Shown here one piece after another: positions 21,441 to 31,547 of a stretch of DNA of 64,000 bases. The stretch lies in contig OY755189.1 of assembly GCA_963576735.1 (NCBI GenBank), forward strand, positions 2,790,001-2,854,000. Direction: 5' to 3'. Origin of the DNA: Bedellia somnulentella. Its lineage: Eukaryota > Arthropoda > Insecta > Lepidoptera > Bedelliidae. The notes under the pieces are model-generated. The model worked only from the letters and a program-made list of their open reading frames with translations. It searched no databases and was not told where the DNA came from. Every line of letters begins with the position of its first letter. Position 1 is the stretch's first letter. The position numbers and the translations under genes were made by a program.

Positions 21441-22763
21441 CTGGGTGGCGCAAAAGTACTGGCACTAAAGAAAATACCTTTATTTTTTTTATATGACATT
21501 TTCTGTCATTCTGTTGTTGAAAATTGTGTAGTGAACAAATGTAAAATACACTGAAAATAAACATGGACCGTTTTACTCCCCAAGAACGTGGAATAATTGT
21601 GTCAATGTTCTTACGGAATAATTCATCAGTGATAAGAACACAACGTGAATTTCGTCGACGATTTCCCCACCGTCCGGCACCGATTGGTCGCACAATTCGA
21701 AGCTTTGCCACACGCCTTGAAGCAACTGGCTCAACATTGGATAGACCTAAGTCTGGGAGACCAAGAACAGGCCGTTCAGCTAAAAATATCGATGCTGTGC
21801 GCGAAGATGTGGAAGAGTGTCCAGAAACATCAACGAGGCGACGTGCCACGCAATTGGGCATTTCCAGACGGACCCTGCAGCGTATTTCGGTGAAAGACTT
21901 AAAGATGTTCCCGTATAAAACTCAAATGACTCATCAGTTGCTGCCTGCTGACCACCGAGCTCGTCTAGATTACTGCCAGCGCGTCATAAACCTCAACCTT
22001 GAAGAGGATGATTTTCCTTCAAAATTGGTTATGAGTGACGAAGCGCATTTCCATCTCTCAGGGCATGTCAATAAGCAGAATACTCGGTTCTGGGGCACTG
22101 ATAATCCGCGCATTATTCAAGAAACACCTCTACACCCACTAAAAGTTACTGTATGGTGTGGCATCTGTGTTGACAGAGTGATCGGACCCTATTTTTTCGA
22201 AGACGCTGGAGGCAATGCGATAACTGTCACTGGAGAACGCTACAGAACCATGTTACGTGAGTTTTTGATACCCAGTTTGGACGAATTGGGGCTGGAGCAC
22301 ATCTGGTTTCAACAAGATGGCGCTACGGCACACACAGCGCGCGACACTATGGACTTAGTGAGGGACGCTTTTCCAGGCCGAGTTATCTCTCGTTTTGGCG
22401 ATTTGCCTTGGCCTGCAAGATCACCCGATCTGACCAGTCCAGACTTCTTTCTTTGGGGTTTTTTGAAATCTTGGGTGTATGTGAACAAGCCACAGACTCT
22501 CGCAGCTCTAAAAGAAAACATTCGTCAAGAAATAACGAACATATCGCAGGAAGTGTTACGGCAAGTTATGCAAAATGTCATAAATAGGGCTCAAATGTGT
22601 ATCAACTCTGGAGGTCACCATTTAAAAGACATCATCTTTAAATCCTAATGGTACGAAATTTAATGGTACAAATATACATTTAAAAAAACCTAAATCTAGT
22701 TTCCTAATTTAGAAAAAATGTTATAGCCGAACCAAATAGGGTCTTTACTTTTGCGCCACCCAG
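21441..22763 (+). mobile_element. Complete mariner-type transposon (DD41D, rosa-like)
   Basis: 18-bp perfect terminal inverted repeats CTGGGTGGCGCAAAAGTA at both ends, flanked by the TA target duplication (21439..21440 and 22764..22765). It encloses one uninterrupted transposase gene. Perfect ends plus an open frame suggest a young copy. Confidence 0.95.
21563..22648 (+). CDS. Mariner-family transposase, DD41D
   Basis: 361 aa, cut-and-paste transposase of the IS630-Tc1-mariner superfamily. The N-terminal ~110 residues hold two helix-turn-helix-type regions and a GRPRTGR AT-hook-like linker (residues ~65-71). The catalytic domain shows D159 (VMSDEAHF), D252 (QQDGATAH) and D294 (SPDFFLWG). There are 41 residues between the second and third Asp, the spacing of the rosa (DD41D) group and different from mariner DD34D or Tc1 DD34E. 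The start ATG at 21563 gives the usual length. There is no frameshift or stop. The enzyme would bind the 18-bp ends and insert at TA. Whether it is expressed cannot be seen. Confidence 0.95.
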   Translation: MDRFTPQERGIIVSMFLRNNSSVIRTQREFRRRFPHRPAPIGRTIRSFATRLEATGSTLDRPKSGRPRTGRSAKNIDAVREDVEECPETSTRRRATQLGISRRTLQRISVKDLKMFPYKTQMTHQLLPADHRARLDYCQRVINLNLEEDDFPSKLVMSDEAHFHLSGHVNKQNTRFWGTDNPRIIQETPLHPLKVTVWCGICVDRVIGPYFFEDAGGNAITVTGERYRTMLREFLIPSLDELGLEHIWFQQDGATAHTARDTMDLVRDAFPGRVISRFGDLPWPARSPDLTSPDFFLWGFLKSWVYVNKPQTLAALKENIRQEITNISQEVLRQVMQNVINRAQMCINSGGHHLKDIIFKS

Positions 22764-22765
22764 TA

Positions 22766-23184
22766 CATTAATGCAATCACCGGCCTCACTGCAATTCAAA
22801 ATTATAGATAATATTTTGTAAAAAGCAGGTCACTAACTAAACCTTTCGTCGACTTTCATCCACTTTTGAGAAAAGTAAGTAAATAATCCATATCGCCCAT
22901 TAATGAAACTAAAGACTCCAAAATATCTTGTAGTCTTGAAAGATCCCCGAAGTGGTTTTATAAACCGATGGTGGTTATCAATTTAACTTGGAATATAATT
23001 ATATTTTAATCATTTTACTACCCGTAACTAGTTACTATATAGTCCACTATGACAAATAAACTTAACAACCCTATTTCACCCCCTTATGAGGATTAATTTG
23101 AAAATATGAACCAAGTTAAACTATTGCACCAAGTTTCAAGTTTTTAGGAACAGAAATGATAAAATCCGTATATTTGCTTTCAAC
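22766..23184. other. Spacer, nothing recognised
   Basis: AT-rich sequence between the mariner and the next SINE-1 with no assignable frame or repeat. Confidence 0.35.
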
Positions 23185-23427
23185 GTGTAGTACCGGCTTA
23201 GAATGTCACTACGCTTTTCTTTCCCTGTGTGTCGTAAGAATCAACTAAGGGTATGAGGATTTTTAAGTGGTTTTGGGCGATGCGGTTGGAGGTCTACCAC
23301 CAACGATACTTTATTTCTACCATTTTGTCCCCTATCAACTTCCAAATGTGGCTGAGGAGTTTCTATCTCTAAAGCTCTGGCTACCATTTTTTGGGATTTA
23401 TAGCCGTGAGTATATGTATGTATATCT
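23185..23427 (+). repeat. SINE-1 copy, subfamily B
   Basis: GTGTAGTACCGGCTTAGAATG, GTGTGTCGTAAGAATC, CATTTTGTCCCCTATCAAC and GAGTATATGTATGTA. It shares TCGTAAG, GTCCCCTATC and CCAAATGTGG with the copies at 7401 and 25169. Confidence 0.85.
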
Positions 23428-23929
23428 CCAATGAGACTTTTCTATTTATTTGCATCCACATAGGCACTTTACTGTCATCCATCATTTCTCAATTTTCGGT
23501 GATTATAGGTTTGTGAACTTGACTAGCCTTTAGAACATCACGATATAAATAATCTTATGTTTTCACGGTCACACCTCGGCCCATTTGAGCAACGCCCATT
23601 AGTTAGTGCAAAACCCTTTATATCTTCTCTGATGCTAACAAATACTTAAACCCAAGTAGAATCGGAGTGGATTATTGAGAGGAGAAAATGTTATAATGGT
23701 CTCGGAAGACAAAAGGCTTGTTTTCCGATGAGTCGCCGTCCTATTCGCGCGACTAACTTAATGCATATTTCCAACTTCTTTTTTACATTTCATCTATATT
23801 GTTTTGTATGAGTAATATTTATATTGCTATTTCAATTAAATAAGTTAGTTTTAAGTAAGCTTAATATCTTATTATGTTTTTTTTGGCCTTATTTTGTGCA
23901 TCTACCCAAATAATTAATTTATCGATCTC

Positions 23930-24067
23930 ACCTTCCAAAGGTTATCTGGAAGAGATCGCTTTTAGCGATAAGACCGCCATTTGTGCCTCACTGTAAACTG
24001 TTTGATCATATTATTACTTTTGTAAATTTGTGTTTGATGTGCAATAAAGAGTTATTCTATTCTAATT
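23930..24067 (+). repeat. LINE 3'-end fragment (GCGATAAG type)
   Basis: CCTTCCAAAGGTTATCTGG, AGAGATCGCTTTTAGCGATAAG, GACCGCC and a final GCAATAAAGAGTTATTC. The same block recurs at 43668..43800. Recalled as a common lepidopteran LINE 3' UTR; no coding part remains. Confidence 0.6.
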
Positions 24068-24425
24068 GAGTTTTTTTTAAACCATGTTTATTATTTAATT
24101 TTCAGTGTCTGTACTTTAAAAAGTGTTATTAAAAATGTCTGAAGGTATGCCAGGAAGGGTCAAAAAAAGTGTATATTGATATTATCTGCTCAATCAGAAG
24201 TAATAGCATCACTTTATTTTTTTTAGAGTGGAACCTAATAGTATCGTTTAATAATATTTCATTCGAAAAGCTCTTTAAGCAATTAAGAACACAAAGATCA
24301 ATTTAAGTGGCTAGTACGATTTATAGAAAGAGAAGACGAATAAGAGACAAAACGATCGAAATAAACGATCATGCTCAAAATTTTACAATTATTTTAAATT
24401 ACAAGATCATTTATTCGACAGTGCC

Positions 24426-24642
24426 GTGTAGTGTCGGCTTAGAATAACACTACCCCATTTCTACCCGTGGGTGATCGTAAGAGGCGACTAAGGGTATAGG
24501 GGGCTTTTTAAGTAATTTTTTAATAAACTAATATATAACCATAAATAACCATCTTTTCCCAATCAACTTCCAAAAGTGGCTGAGGAATTTTTCATTCCAA
24601 AGCTCTGGCTACCCCGTTAAGGGATTTATAGCCGTGAGTATA
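24426..24642 (+). repeat. SINE-1 copy, left half of a palindrome
   Basis: GTGTAGTGTCGGCTTAG to GCCGTGAGTATA, with part of the GATTTTTGGGCGATGCGG core deleted. It carries the private variant CCCCGTTAAGGG. Confidence 0.88.
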
Positions 24643-24710
24643 CATATACTCACGGCTATAAATCCCTTAACGGGGTAGCCAGAGCATCTATGAATGTATG
24701 TATGTTATTC
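24643..24710 (-). repeat. SINE-1 3' end in opposite orientation
   Basis: A 41-nt exact reverse complement (24645..24685) of the end of the preceding copy, including its private CCCCGTTAAGGG variant, followed by a TGTATGTATG run. Confidence 0.9.
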
Positions 24711-25168
24711 GACAGATTTATCATTGAATAGACGTCTGCTATACAGAGGATAAGATTCAGAGTGTTATACAGAGAAAAACTTAATATACCAGTACATTCA
24801 ACCAATACCTCTGTTACAACATTTTGCTTGATTCAATTTTAAACAAGTACGAAAAATAAATAGTGTTTTAATGTAGCAATTAGATGGCCTCACTGAGATG
24901 CACTCACGCTCTTGCTATGTAGATCACCATAAACACGTGATGTCATGTGACATTGGTGCTGTCATACAACCTTCGGTAAGGTTAAAGGATAGTTTTAGGG
25001 AAACACATTTTAGTTTTGATAGATAAAGATTTATGTGAGGTTATTTTTGCGAATATGCTTCACTTGCACCTCGGCATTGAAATAGTAGCAAGTGTTTTGT
25101 TTATACACAAATTCATATATAAATGAACTATTTTATACATATAACATATCTTCATATTTTGCTGATAT

Positions 25169-25413
25169 ACATACATATACTGACGACTATAAATCCCAAA
25201 TAGGGGTAGCCAGAGCTTTAGAGATAGAAACTCCTCAGCCACATTTGGAAGTTGATAGGGGACAAAATGGTAGAAATAAAGTATCGTTGGTGATAGACCT
25301 CCAACCGCATCGCCCAAAAACCACTTAGAAATCCTCATACCCTTAGTTGCTTCATACGACACACAGGGAAAGAAAAGCGTAGTGCCATTCTAAGCCGGGT
25401 CTACACGGCGAAC
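25169..25413 (-). repeat. SINE-1 copy, subfamily B
   Basis: Tail ATACATACATATACTGACG, GCCACATTTGGAAGTTGATAG, GACAAAATGG, CTCCAACCGCATCGCCC and GCCGGGTCTACACGGCG at the 5' end. Confidence 0.85.
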
Positions 25414-25489
25414 ACTACTACACTCATTGGATATACAAGTCGGTAAATGAGGTAGGACCAATAATAATAGGGTTAAAAGCAAGTTTGCT

Positions 25490-25732
25490 GTGTAGTGTCG
25501 CCTTAGAATAGCACTACCCATTTCTTCCGGTGGGTGTACGTAAGAGGCGACTAACGGTATTGGGGCTTTTTAAGGGATTTTTGGGCGATGCGGTTGGAGA
25601 CCCATCACCAACAACCTTTATTTCACCATCTTTTCCCCACGGAACTTCCAAAAGTGGCTGAGGAATTTCTAATTCCTTAGCTCTGGCTACCCCTTCTAGG
25701 GCTTTGTAGCCGTGAGTATATGTATGTATGTA
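25490..25732 (+). repeat. SINE-1 copy, near-consensus
   Basis: GTGTAGTGTCGCCTTAG to CGTGAGTATATGTATGTATG. A good representative of the main subfamily. Confidence 0.9.
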
Positions 25733-25920
25733 ACATATCTTTAGTCCTAATTTTTAAATTTGGATTAGGGATATGCGCGTCGAAGAAAACAAACTCTTGG
25801 AGAATGCAATATCATTATGAACTAAGAAAGAACATGTTCTTCCCAGTTTAGCTCCAAATTTATTTATTAGTAACTATCTATATAAACAAGCCAAAAATTT
25901 ATATGATTTTGACATATTTT

Positions 25921-26115
25921 GCTATTATGCTTAAGGCAAAACTTATTATTTGAGCAGAGTATGTGCCAGCCCTAGGATCCCCACTATCTATCTCCTTGAA
26001 TAATCTACGCGCATCTGGTCCCCTTGGGCCGAGGGTCTCTACAGCAAAAGGAACAAAATTATGACTTTCGTCAAGGAAGCCATACTTTCGTTTCTTAAGA
26101 CCCTCGACTTAGGAG
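25921..26115 (-). pseudogene. Retroelement C-terminal coding fragment
   Basis: One minus-strand frame stays open and reads KKRKYGFLDESHNFVPFAVE, then TLGPRGPDARRLFKEI, then GDPRAGTYSAQ. The VETLGP and DPRAGSY-like motifs occur near the C-terminus of reverse-transcriptase-bearing mobile elements in many animals (recalled, not searched). Coding is lost on both sides, so this is a relic. Exact element family not determined. Confidence 0.5.
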
Positions 26116-26550
26116 CCCGAGCAAATATGGAATATCATGTCGTCATAGTGCTGGCCTTATTTCACATCATACCGCCATTAAAAACAGAATTACATTAAAT
26201 GATTAGTCTTTATAGTAAGAAAATAAAAACATATGTTACAGTTTACAGTTTCTCTTATAGTATCTCAGTAGGAATGAAACATTACCTACAAAATCGGGTG
26301 AGTATTTGATTTCAGATTTTGACGACCGTCATAGGTAAGGAATTGACTTTGTCTCCACCCGTTCATTTACTGAAGTTTCCAGAAATTATTATGGCACAAA
26401 AAAAATGCTATTTATGTTTTAGTATGATGTCGGTATAGTATACTACACAATAAAGAATTTTAACTGAATTTTTGATGATGAGGCTGATGTAAATATTCTA
26501 TATTTATAAGTTGTAAATTTTATATGTTAAACAAAACTAGCTATAAAATG
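26116..26550. other. Spacer, nothing recognised
   Basis: AT-rich, no frame or repeat assigned. Confidence 0.35.
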
Positions 26551-26621
26551 GAGAATTTCTAATTACTTAGCTCTGGCTACCCCTTTTAGGGATTTATAGC
26601 CTTGTATATGTATGTATGTAA
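26551..26621 (+). repeat. SINE-1 3' fragment
   Basis: GAATTTCTAATTACTTAGC through the tail TATATGTATGTATGTA. Severely 5'-truncated but with an intact tail. Confidence 0.85.
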
Positions 26622-26871
26622 CTTTAAAATTAACTTCAAATTTAACAATTTAGACACTTTATTTGAATTGTTTATATAATTATCGACGCAGAAATGTGTG
26701 TAAACAGTTGACCATGAGATTCAATCACTAGAAATCTTCAAACTGTATTATAGTTATCAAAATGTTTACTGAAACAACATAAAACATAACCTTCATTTAA
26801 AATGTATGGTACAACACCAAGCCACGTGACAGCCACTATTGGAAATAGGTTGTTATCTCTAACCGGCTCGC

Positions 26872-26936
26872 CATTATTCCTTAGTTGCCTCTTACGATGA
26901 CTCCGGGAAGAAATGGGGTAGTGCTATTCTAAGCTA
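26872..26936 (-). repeat. SINE-1 5' fragment
   Basis: CCTTAGTTGCCTCTTACGATG and GAAATGGGGTAGTGCTATTC, ending CTAAGC. Only the 5' quarter remains. Confidence 0.65.
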
Positions 26937-27046
26937 AGTAAGGATTACATTAATTTCTTGCAAAAAAGTATCAAAGTTATTTATAAGGGCAGCTAAATTG
27001 TGGAGCCTGATTCTTTAACATATTTATAATCTTTAGAAGTAAAATT

Positions 27047-27296
27047 TCTGCTGTGTAGTGTCAGCTTAGAATAACACTATCCCATTTCTTCCGGTGGGTG
27101 TACGTAAGAGGCGACTAACGGTATTGGGGCTTTTTAAGGGATTTTGGGCGATGCGGTTGGAGACCTATCACCAACAACCTTTATTTTTACCATCTTTTCC
27201 CCACTCACATTTCTAAAAGTGGCTGAGGAATTTCTAATTCCTTAGCTCTGGCTACCCCTTCTAGGGATTTATAGCCGTGAGTATATGTATGTATGT
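27047..27296 (+). repeat. SINE-1 copy with 10-bp target duplication
   Basis: Flanked by AAGTAAAATT (27037..27046 and 27297..27306). Body near consensus. Confidence 0.92.
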
Positions 27297-27306
27297 AAGT
27301 AAAATT

Positions 27307-27932
27307 CCAAAGTGTCTGAATCCAAAGCAAACCTTTACTAAGTTTTAAATAATAACAAACAATTAGTCAAGTAAACATAGCCTTGTCTTGTCCAATCATT
27401 TTTATGTCTTATTTAGGTGAACCGGAAATAATCGATTTATTCGGAAGCTCTCGTGATTAATCGTATAAACGATTGAAGTAGCTTTGGGCTTATTCGTCTT
27501 GTTAGTATTATGAAATTACTTTAATTTACGTGCGTAAGCTTATGATTATTGCCTTAGTAGTTAAACGGTTGCAGCTTTGGGTTAAAATTCGGAGGTCACA
27601 GGTTATAATATTAGGTTGATGAAAAATAACTTTATAGAATGTATCCTACTTTGTTTAAGAACAATCATGATGGATCACATTATTTCCCTACCATTGAATA
27701 GGTTTTATTTTAAATTATTTAGTTGATGTAATTTTTTATCTAACACATTCTTTATTTCCTAGTTGATTTGATTATATTCTATTGTACCACTATTTGCTAC
27801 CCACAATTCAGCTTCAAAATCTTAGGTTAACACTCAATCGTTCCTGGTTAATCGTCCTCAATTAGGATTATGTTAAACATTTTAATGAACCCAATTTGGG
27901 TGTATACTCCTATCTTTTCTCTCATATTTTTG
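27307..27932. other. Spacer, nothing recognised
   Basis: AT-rich, no repeat or coding evidence. Confidence 0.35.
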
Positions 27933-28139
27933 CTGTGTAGTGTCGGGTTAGAATAATACTACCCCATTTCTTTCCGTCGTTTCTTTCGTCCCGTCCGTTG
28001 TTTGTAATAGGCTATTAAGGTAATTGAGCCTTTAACGCGAATGTTGGGAGATGCGGTTGGAGACCGATGACCAATATCATTTATTTACAATCTTTTACCA
28101 TTACAACTTCTAAAATTTGCTTGGCTATTTCTAATGTCA
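27933..28139 (+). repeat. SINE-1 copy without 3' end
   Basis: GTGTAGTGTCGGGTTAGAATA at the 5' end, a TTTCTTTCGTCCCGTCCG expansion, GATGCGGTTGGAGACCGATG, and decay into TTTGCTTGGCTATTTC. The 3' end is missing before the RTE insertion. Confidence 0.7.
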
Positions 28140-28176
28140 AAGTACAAAAAATCTTTTATTTTCATAACCCTATCAA

Positions 28177-28598
28177 GAGATGAGGTCCCTCAGAAAAATT
28201 TGTAATGTTAGATTATGCGACCGAGTGAGAAATAGTTTTATTCGTAAAAAGTGTGGTGTGAAAGATGATATTGTAAGAAAGATAGAAAAAGGAATGTTGA
28301 GATGCTTTGGGCACATAGAGAGGATGGATGATAGAAAATTGGTAAAAGGGATCTATAGAGCTAGTGTGGATGGTAATGTTAGTAGAGGACGACCACGGAG
28401 AACACACTTGGACCAAATTGAGAGTGTGCTCAAAAAGGCTGGCGTCCGAAGTATGAAGAATAAAAGAGCATGTATGAAAAGATTGATGGATGTAAACGAA
28501 GCTAGAGAGGTTTGTCAGGATCGTGCGAAGTGGCGATCAATAGTCTCTGCCTACCCCAATGGGAACTAATGGCGTGAGTATATGTATGTATATGTATG
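28177..28598 (+). mobile_element. 5'-truncated RTE-like LINE with 12-bp target duplication
   Basis: Flanked by the perfect direct repeat TAACCCTATCAA (28165..28176 and 28599..28610). It encodes the C-terminal ~125 residues of an RTE-type reverse transcriptase (VKDDIVRKIEKGMLRCFGHI, ERMDDRKLVKGIY, RGRPRRTHLDQIESVLKKAG), stop at 28567..28569. It ends GGCGTGAGTATATGTATG in a (TATG)n run. Its last ~40 bp match the SINE-1 3' end. Confidence 0.92.
28180..28569 (+). pseudogene. RTE-type reverse transcriptase C-terminus, truncated
   Basis: About 125 codons in frame to TAA. Contains the post-RT motif GHIERMDD...LVKGIY and the basic RGRPRR box typical of RTE elements in insects. RT motifs and endonuclease are missing because of 5' truncation on insertion. 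A second version lies at 62877..63251 (minus). Confidence 0.88.
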
Positions 28599-29000
28599 TA
28601 ACCCTATCAATCGTTATGAGTGATCATAAAAAACGCGAAGAAATTGACAACCCGATTCATTTAGCGTTGCTTAAAACGTAAAATTTTTATTTATTGCTTG
28701 GAGGTTCCGGTTTCTATTAACGATAAAATTCGATCGATAGCTTGTCAAACAGCGTTAGGGCAGCGGAATGGAATAAATTATTGATGGGGCCAAATATGAG
28801 ATATCATAATAGGACTTCAAAATATAGTGTTCGGTACAACCAATCGATATTTACTATTACCGAAGACAGCTTCATTGGCTAATCTTATTCTACTTCCATT
28901 TGCCAACTACATATATACTTTTATATTCACATCTCAAAAATATCCCAAAAAGCTTAAGCCTACAACATTTTACTTTTTCGCCCACATTATCTTACATCTG

Positions 29001-29232
29001 TGTAGCTACCCCATTTCTTCCGGTGGGCGACTAACGACGTAATAGGCGACTAACGGACTTGGGGCTTTTTAAGAGAATTTTGGGCGATGCGGTTAGAGAC
29101 CCATCACCAACAACCTTTATTCTACCATCTTTTCCCAACTCAACTTCCTAAAGTGGCTATGGAATTTCTAATTTCTCAGCTCTGGCTACCCCCTTTAGGG
29201 ATTTATGCCGTGAGTATATGTATGTATGTATA
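29001..29232 (+). repeat. SINE-1 copy with internal duplication
   Basis: GTGTAGCTACCCCATTTC start lacking TGTCGGCTTAGAATAGC, and a duplicated GGCGACTAACG (29028 and 29047 area). The tail is GAGTATATGTATGTATGTA. Confidence 0.88.
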
Positions 29233-29322
29233 TATGTATTATCTTACAAAATATGATAACCCGATACTGACAACTATATTATGCTAAGCTGATTTCGTTT
29301 ATCCATGTGAAAGATCTGACTT

Positions 29323-29523
29323 TTTTTTTTTTTATGTAGCCTCCATCGTGTCCCACTGCTGGGCAAAGGCCTCCCCCTTTTCGCGCCACTCATCCCTGTT
29401 CTTGGCCGCCTCTGACCATTCGGGCATAAATTTGTCGAGATCGTCCCGCCATCTGCGCCTTGGTCTGCCACGTTTTCGCCGGCCGTCATTGGGGACCCAA
29501 TCAGTAACGACTTTGGCCCACCT
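29323..29523 (-). mobile_element. 5'-truncated poly(A) LINE fragment with 9-bp target duplication
   Basis: Flanked by ATCTGACTT (29314..29322 and 29524..29532). On the minus strand it encodes WAKVVTDWVPNDGRRKRGRP, RRRWRDDLDKFMPEW and EWREKGEAFAQQWDTMEAT, then stop and a poly(A) run. This is the C-terminus of an endonuclease-reverse transcriptase LINE different from the TATG-tailed RTE. Confidence 0.85.
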
Positions 29524-29661
29524 ATCTGACTTACTGACTTATAATATAATCCAAAGCAAAGCATCCATTATGTTCCTTAACATCTTACTCAACGTGATTT
29601 TTAATCTCTTTCACATATTTAATACGTTTGTACTCCTGCAACAGTGTACCTACAGACATTA

Positions 29662-29715
29662 ATGTCAACGTCGTTCTAAATCATAGGATCGCGAGTTCGA
29701 TCCCCGCTTTGGGCA
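29662..29715 (+). repeat. tRNA-like SINE fragment
   Basis: ATCATAGGATCGCGAGTTCG and GTTCGATCCCCGC form a B-box-like segment followed by TTGGGCAATCATTTGTATG. No A box upstream, so a fragment. Confidence 0.4.
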
Positions 29716-29787
29716 ATCATTTGTATGTATATGGATGTAAATTATGTATCTAAGTTTTTGGTTTTATTTATGAGTATGTTAGTGTAC

Positions 29788-30008
29788 ATACATACATATA
29801 CTGTCGGCTATAAATCCCTAGAAGGGGTAGCCAGAGCCACTTTTGGAAGTTGCATGGGGAAAAGATGGTAAAATAAAGGTTGTTGGTGATGTGTCTCCAA
29901 CCGCATCGCAAAAAATCCCTTAAAAGGCCCCAATACCGTTAGTCGCCTCTTACGTACACCCACCGGAAGAAATGGGGGAGTGCTATTCTAAGCCGACACT
30001 ACACAGCA
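29788..30008 (-). repeat. SINE-1 copy with small deletion
   Basis: Tail (CATA)n, ACTGTCGGCTATAAATCCC, loss of AGCTAAGGAATTAGAAATTCC, body near consensus, CGACACTACACAGCA end. Confidence 0.88.
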
Positions 30009-30644
30009 TAGTGTAGTGTATGTTAATAAATACATCGTCTAGTGAGCATCCCATGCCATATTTAATTTTATCTATTTCGACCTCGCAATGCTGTTGTTTT
30101 CAGGTTTGGACTGCGTATAAGCTCTTGTTTCATTTCATTATTTTAATCCATCGTGTGAACTTTTGAGTGCTGTTTATCTTCGTATCTTTTCTCAAGTAAT
30201 TGCATATGAAACCCTTGTCTAGCAAAGTATTCTATTAATGCAAGTTCATTTAGAACACAAGATTGCAGTAATATTTTATTGTAACATTCGTGTAGATATA
30301 TCTTAGAGTGTGTGTTTGAAAGGCAGAAATTCTAAAATCAAGATTATGCCAATTATAAAGAATAATATAACTTATAGAAATGTTTCCTTAACAGTAATTA
30401 CATTATTATTGTATTAACTTAATTGTGAATGAGTTAGAATGAACGCAGCAAAATTATCATTAATTTTAAAATAATTATAAGACTTTTTTTTAAAGTCAAG
30501 TGGTAACTTAATATTATGAAGATATATAATTGTTCTTCTAAGAAGAGCCCGTAAGAAACACACCAAGTAAAATTTTGGTGTGTACCCGGAAACATGTTGT
30601 TTTCTAATGAGCCAGCCATTTTATCATTAACGTTATTACTCGTA
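30009..30644. other. Spacer, nothing recognised
   Basis: AT-rich spacer without assignable coding sequence or repeats. Confidence 0.35.
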
Positions 30645-30898
30645 TAGTGTCGGTTTATAATAGCACTTCCTTATTTTTTTTGTAAGAGTAGAGTTTTGAT
30701 ATTTGTAAGAGGCGACTGTAAGTAATGGAGATTTTCAATTGATTATTAGGGATGCGGTTGAAGAGACATCAACAAGAGCATTTAACTTATATTTTTTTAC
30801 CCACTCAACTTTCTAAAGTGGCTAAAGAATTTCCTATTTCGAAGCTCAGCCTACCCCTTCCAGGAATTAATATCCTTGGGTATATGAATGTATGTATA
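30645..30898 (+). repeat. SINE-1 copy, old
   Basis: GTATAGTGTCGGTTTATAATAG, GAGGCGACTGTAAGTAATGG, GGATGCGGTTGAAGAGACATC, TTTCTAAAGTGGCTAAAG and TTGGGTATATGAATGTATG. Many substitutions. Confidence 0.75.
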
Positions 30899-31129
30899 AT
30901 GTACCATTATACAGTTATGGAATTTTTAAATAAAATGCTTAATTTTATATAAATCCTGACAATACAAATGCAGTAAACAAATCAATAATGATATACTTAC
31001 GTATAAATGTACAGCTTGGTTTTTCAGTGTCTTTTCCTTTATTATTTATTTATTTTGCTTCAAATGTGGCAGACACATTTTTTTTTGTTTATATATTATT
31101 CAATTATGTGTAGTGTAGTGTAGGCCTTA

Positions 31130-31310
31130 ACTGAAAACCAGTGTTTTGCCACTTGGCAATATCAAGCGCTGAAGTAGGACCTAGTTTGAGTTACCATAGC
31201 ACTAATCTTTAGGTCAAAAATATTGTTTTTTCACTTTTTGTATTGTTTTTTTATATTGTATGGTGTTATGTTAACATAAATAAACGAGTTATCTATCTAT
31301 CTATCTAAAT
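31130..31310 (+). repeat. Probable LINE 3' UTR with (TCTA)n tail
   Basis: GTTAACATAAATAAACGAG leads into TTATCTATCTATCTATCTA. An AATAAA followed by a short tandem repeat is typical of a LINE 3' end; no coding part is seen. Confidence 0.4.
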
Positions 31311-31547
31311 GCCTAATATGAGTATACGGCAATTTCACACAAAGACATCAATGTCGCAGTTACGCATTCATGTGTTTATTCACCATATACCATGCTGTCT
31401 TGTGATTATGGTTTTAATAATAGGTGCGAAATATTATATGTTTCCGAAATTGTCGACCCATAGAATTTTAATGAAATAAACGTTTTCTAGATTAACAGCA
31501 CTTCTTATGGCCGAGATAAAAAACAAAAATCAGGTAATTGAAATAAC

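Noticed and set aside
28180..28569. Host gene encoding a basic protein
   Set aside because: It is inside a target duplication, has an RTE C-terminal signature and recurs at 62877 and in several decayed copies.
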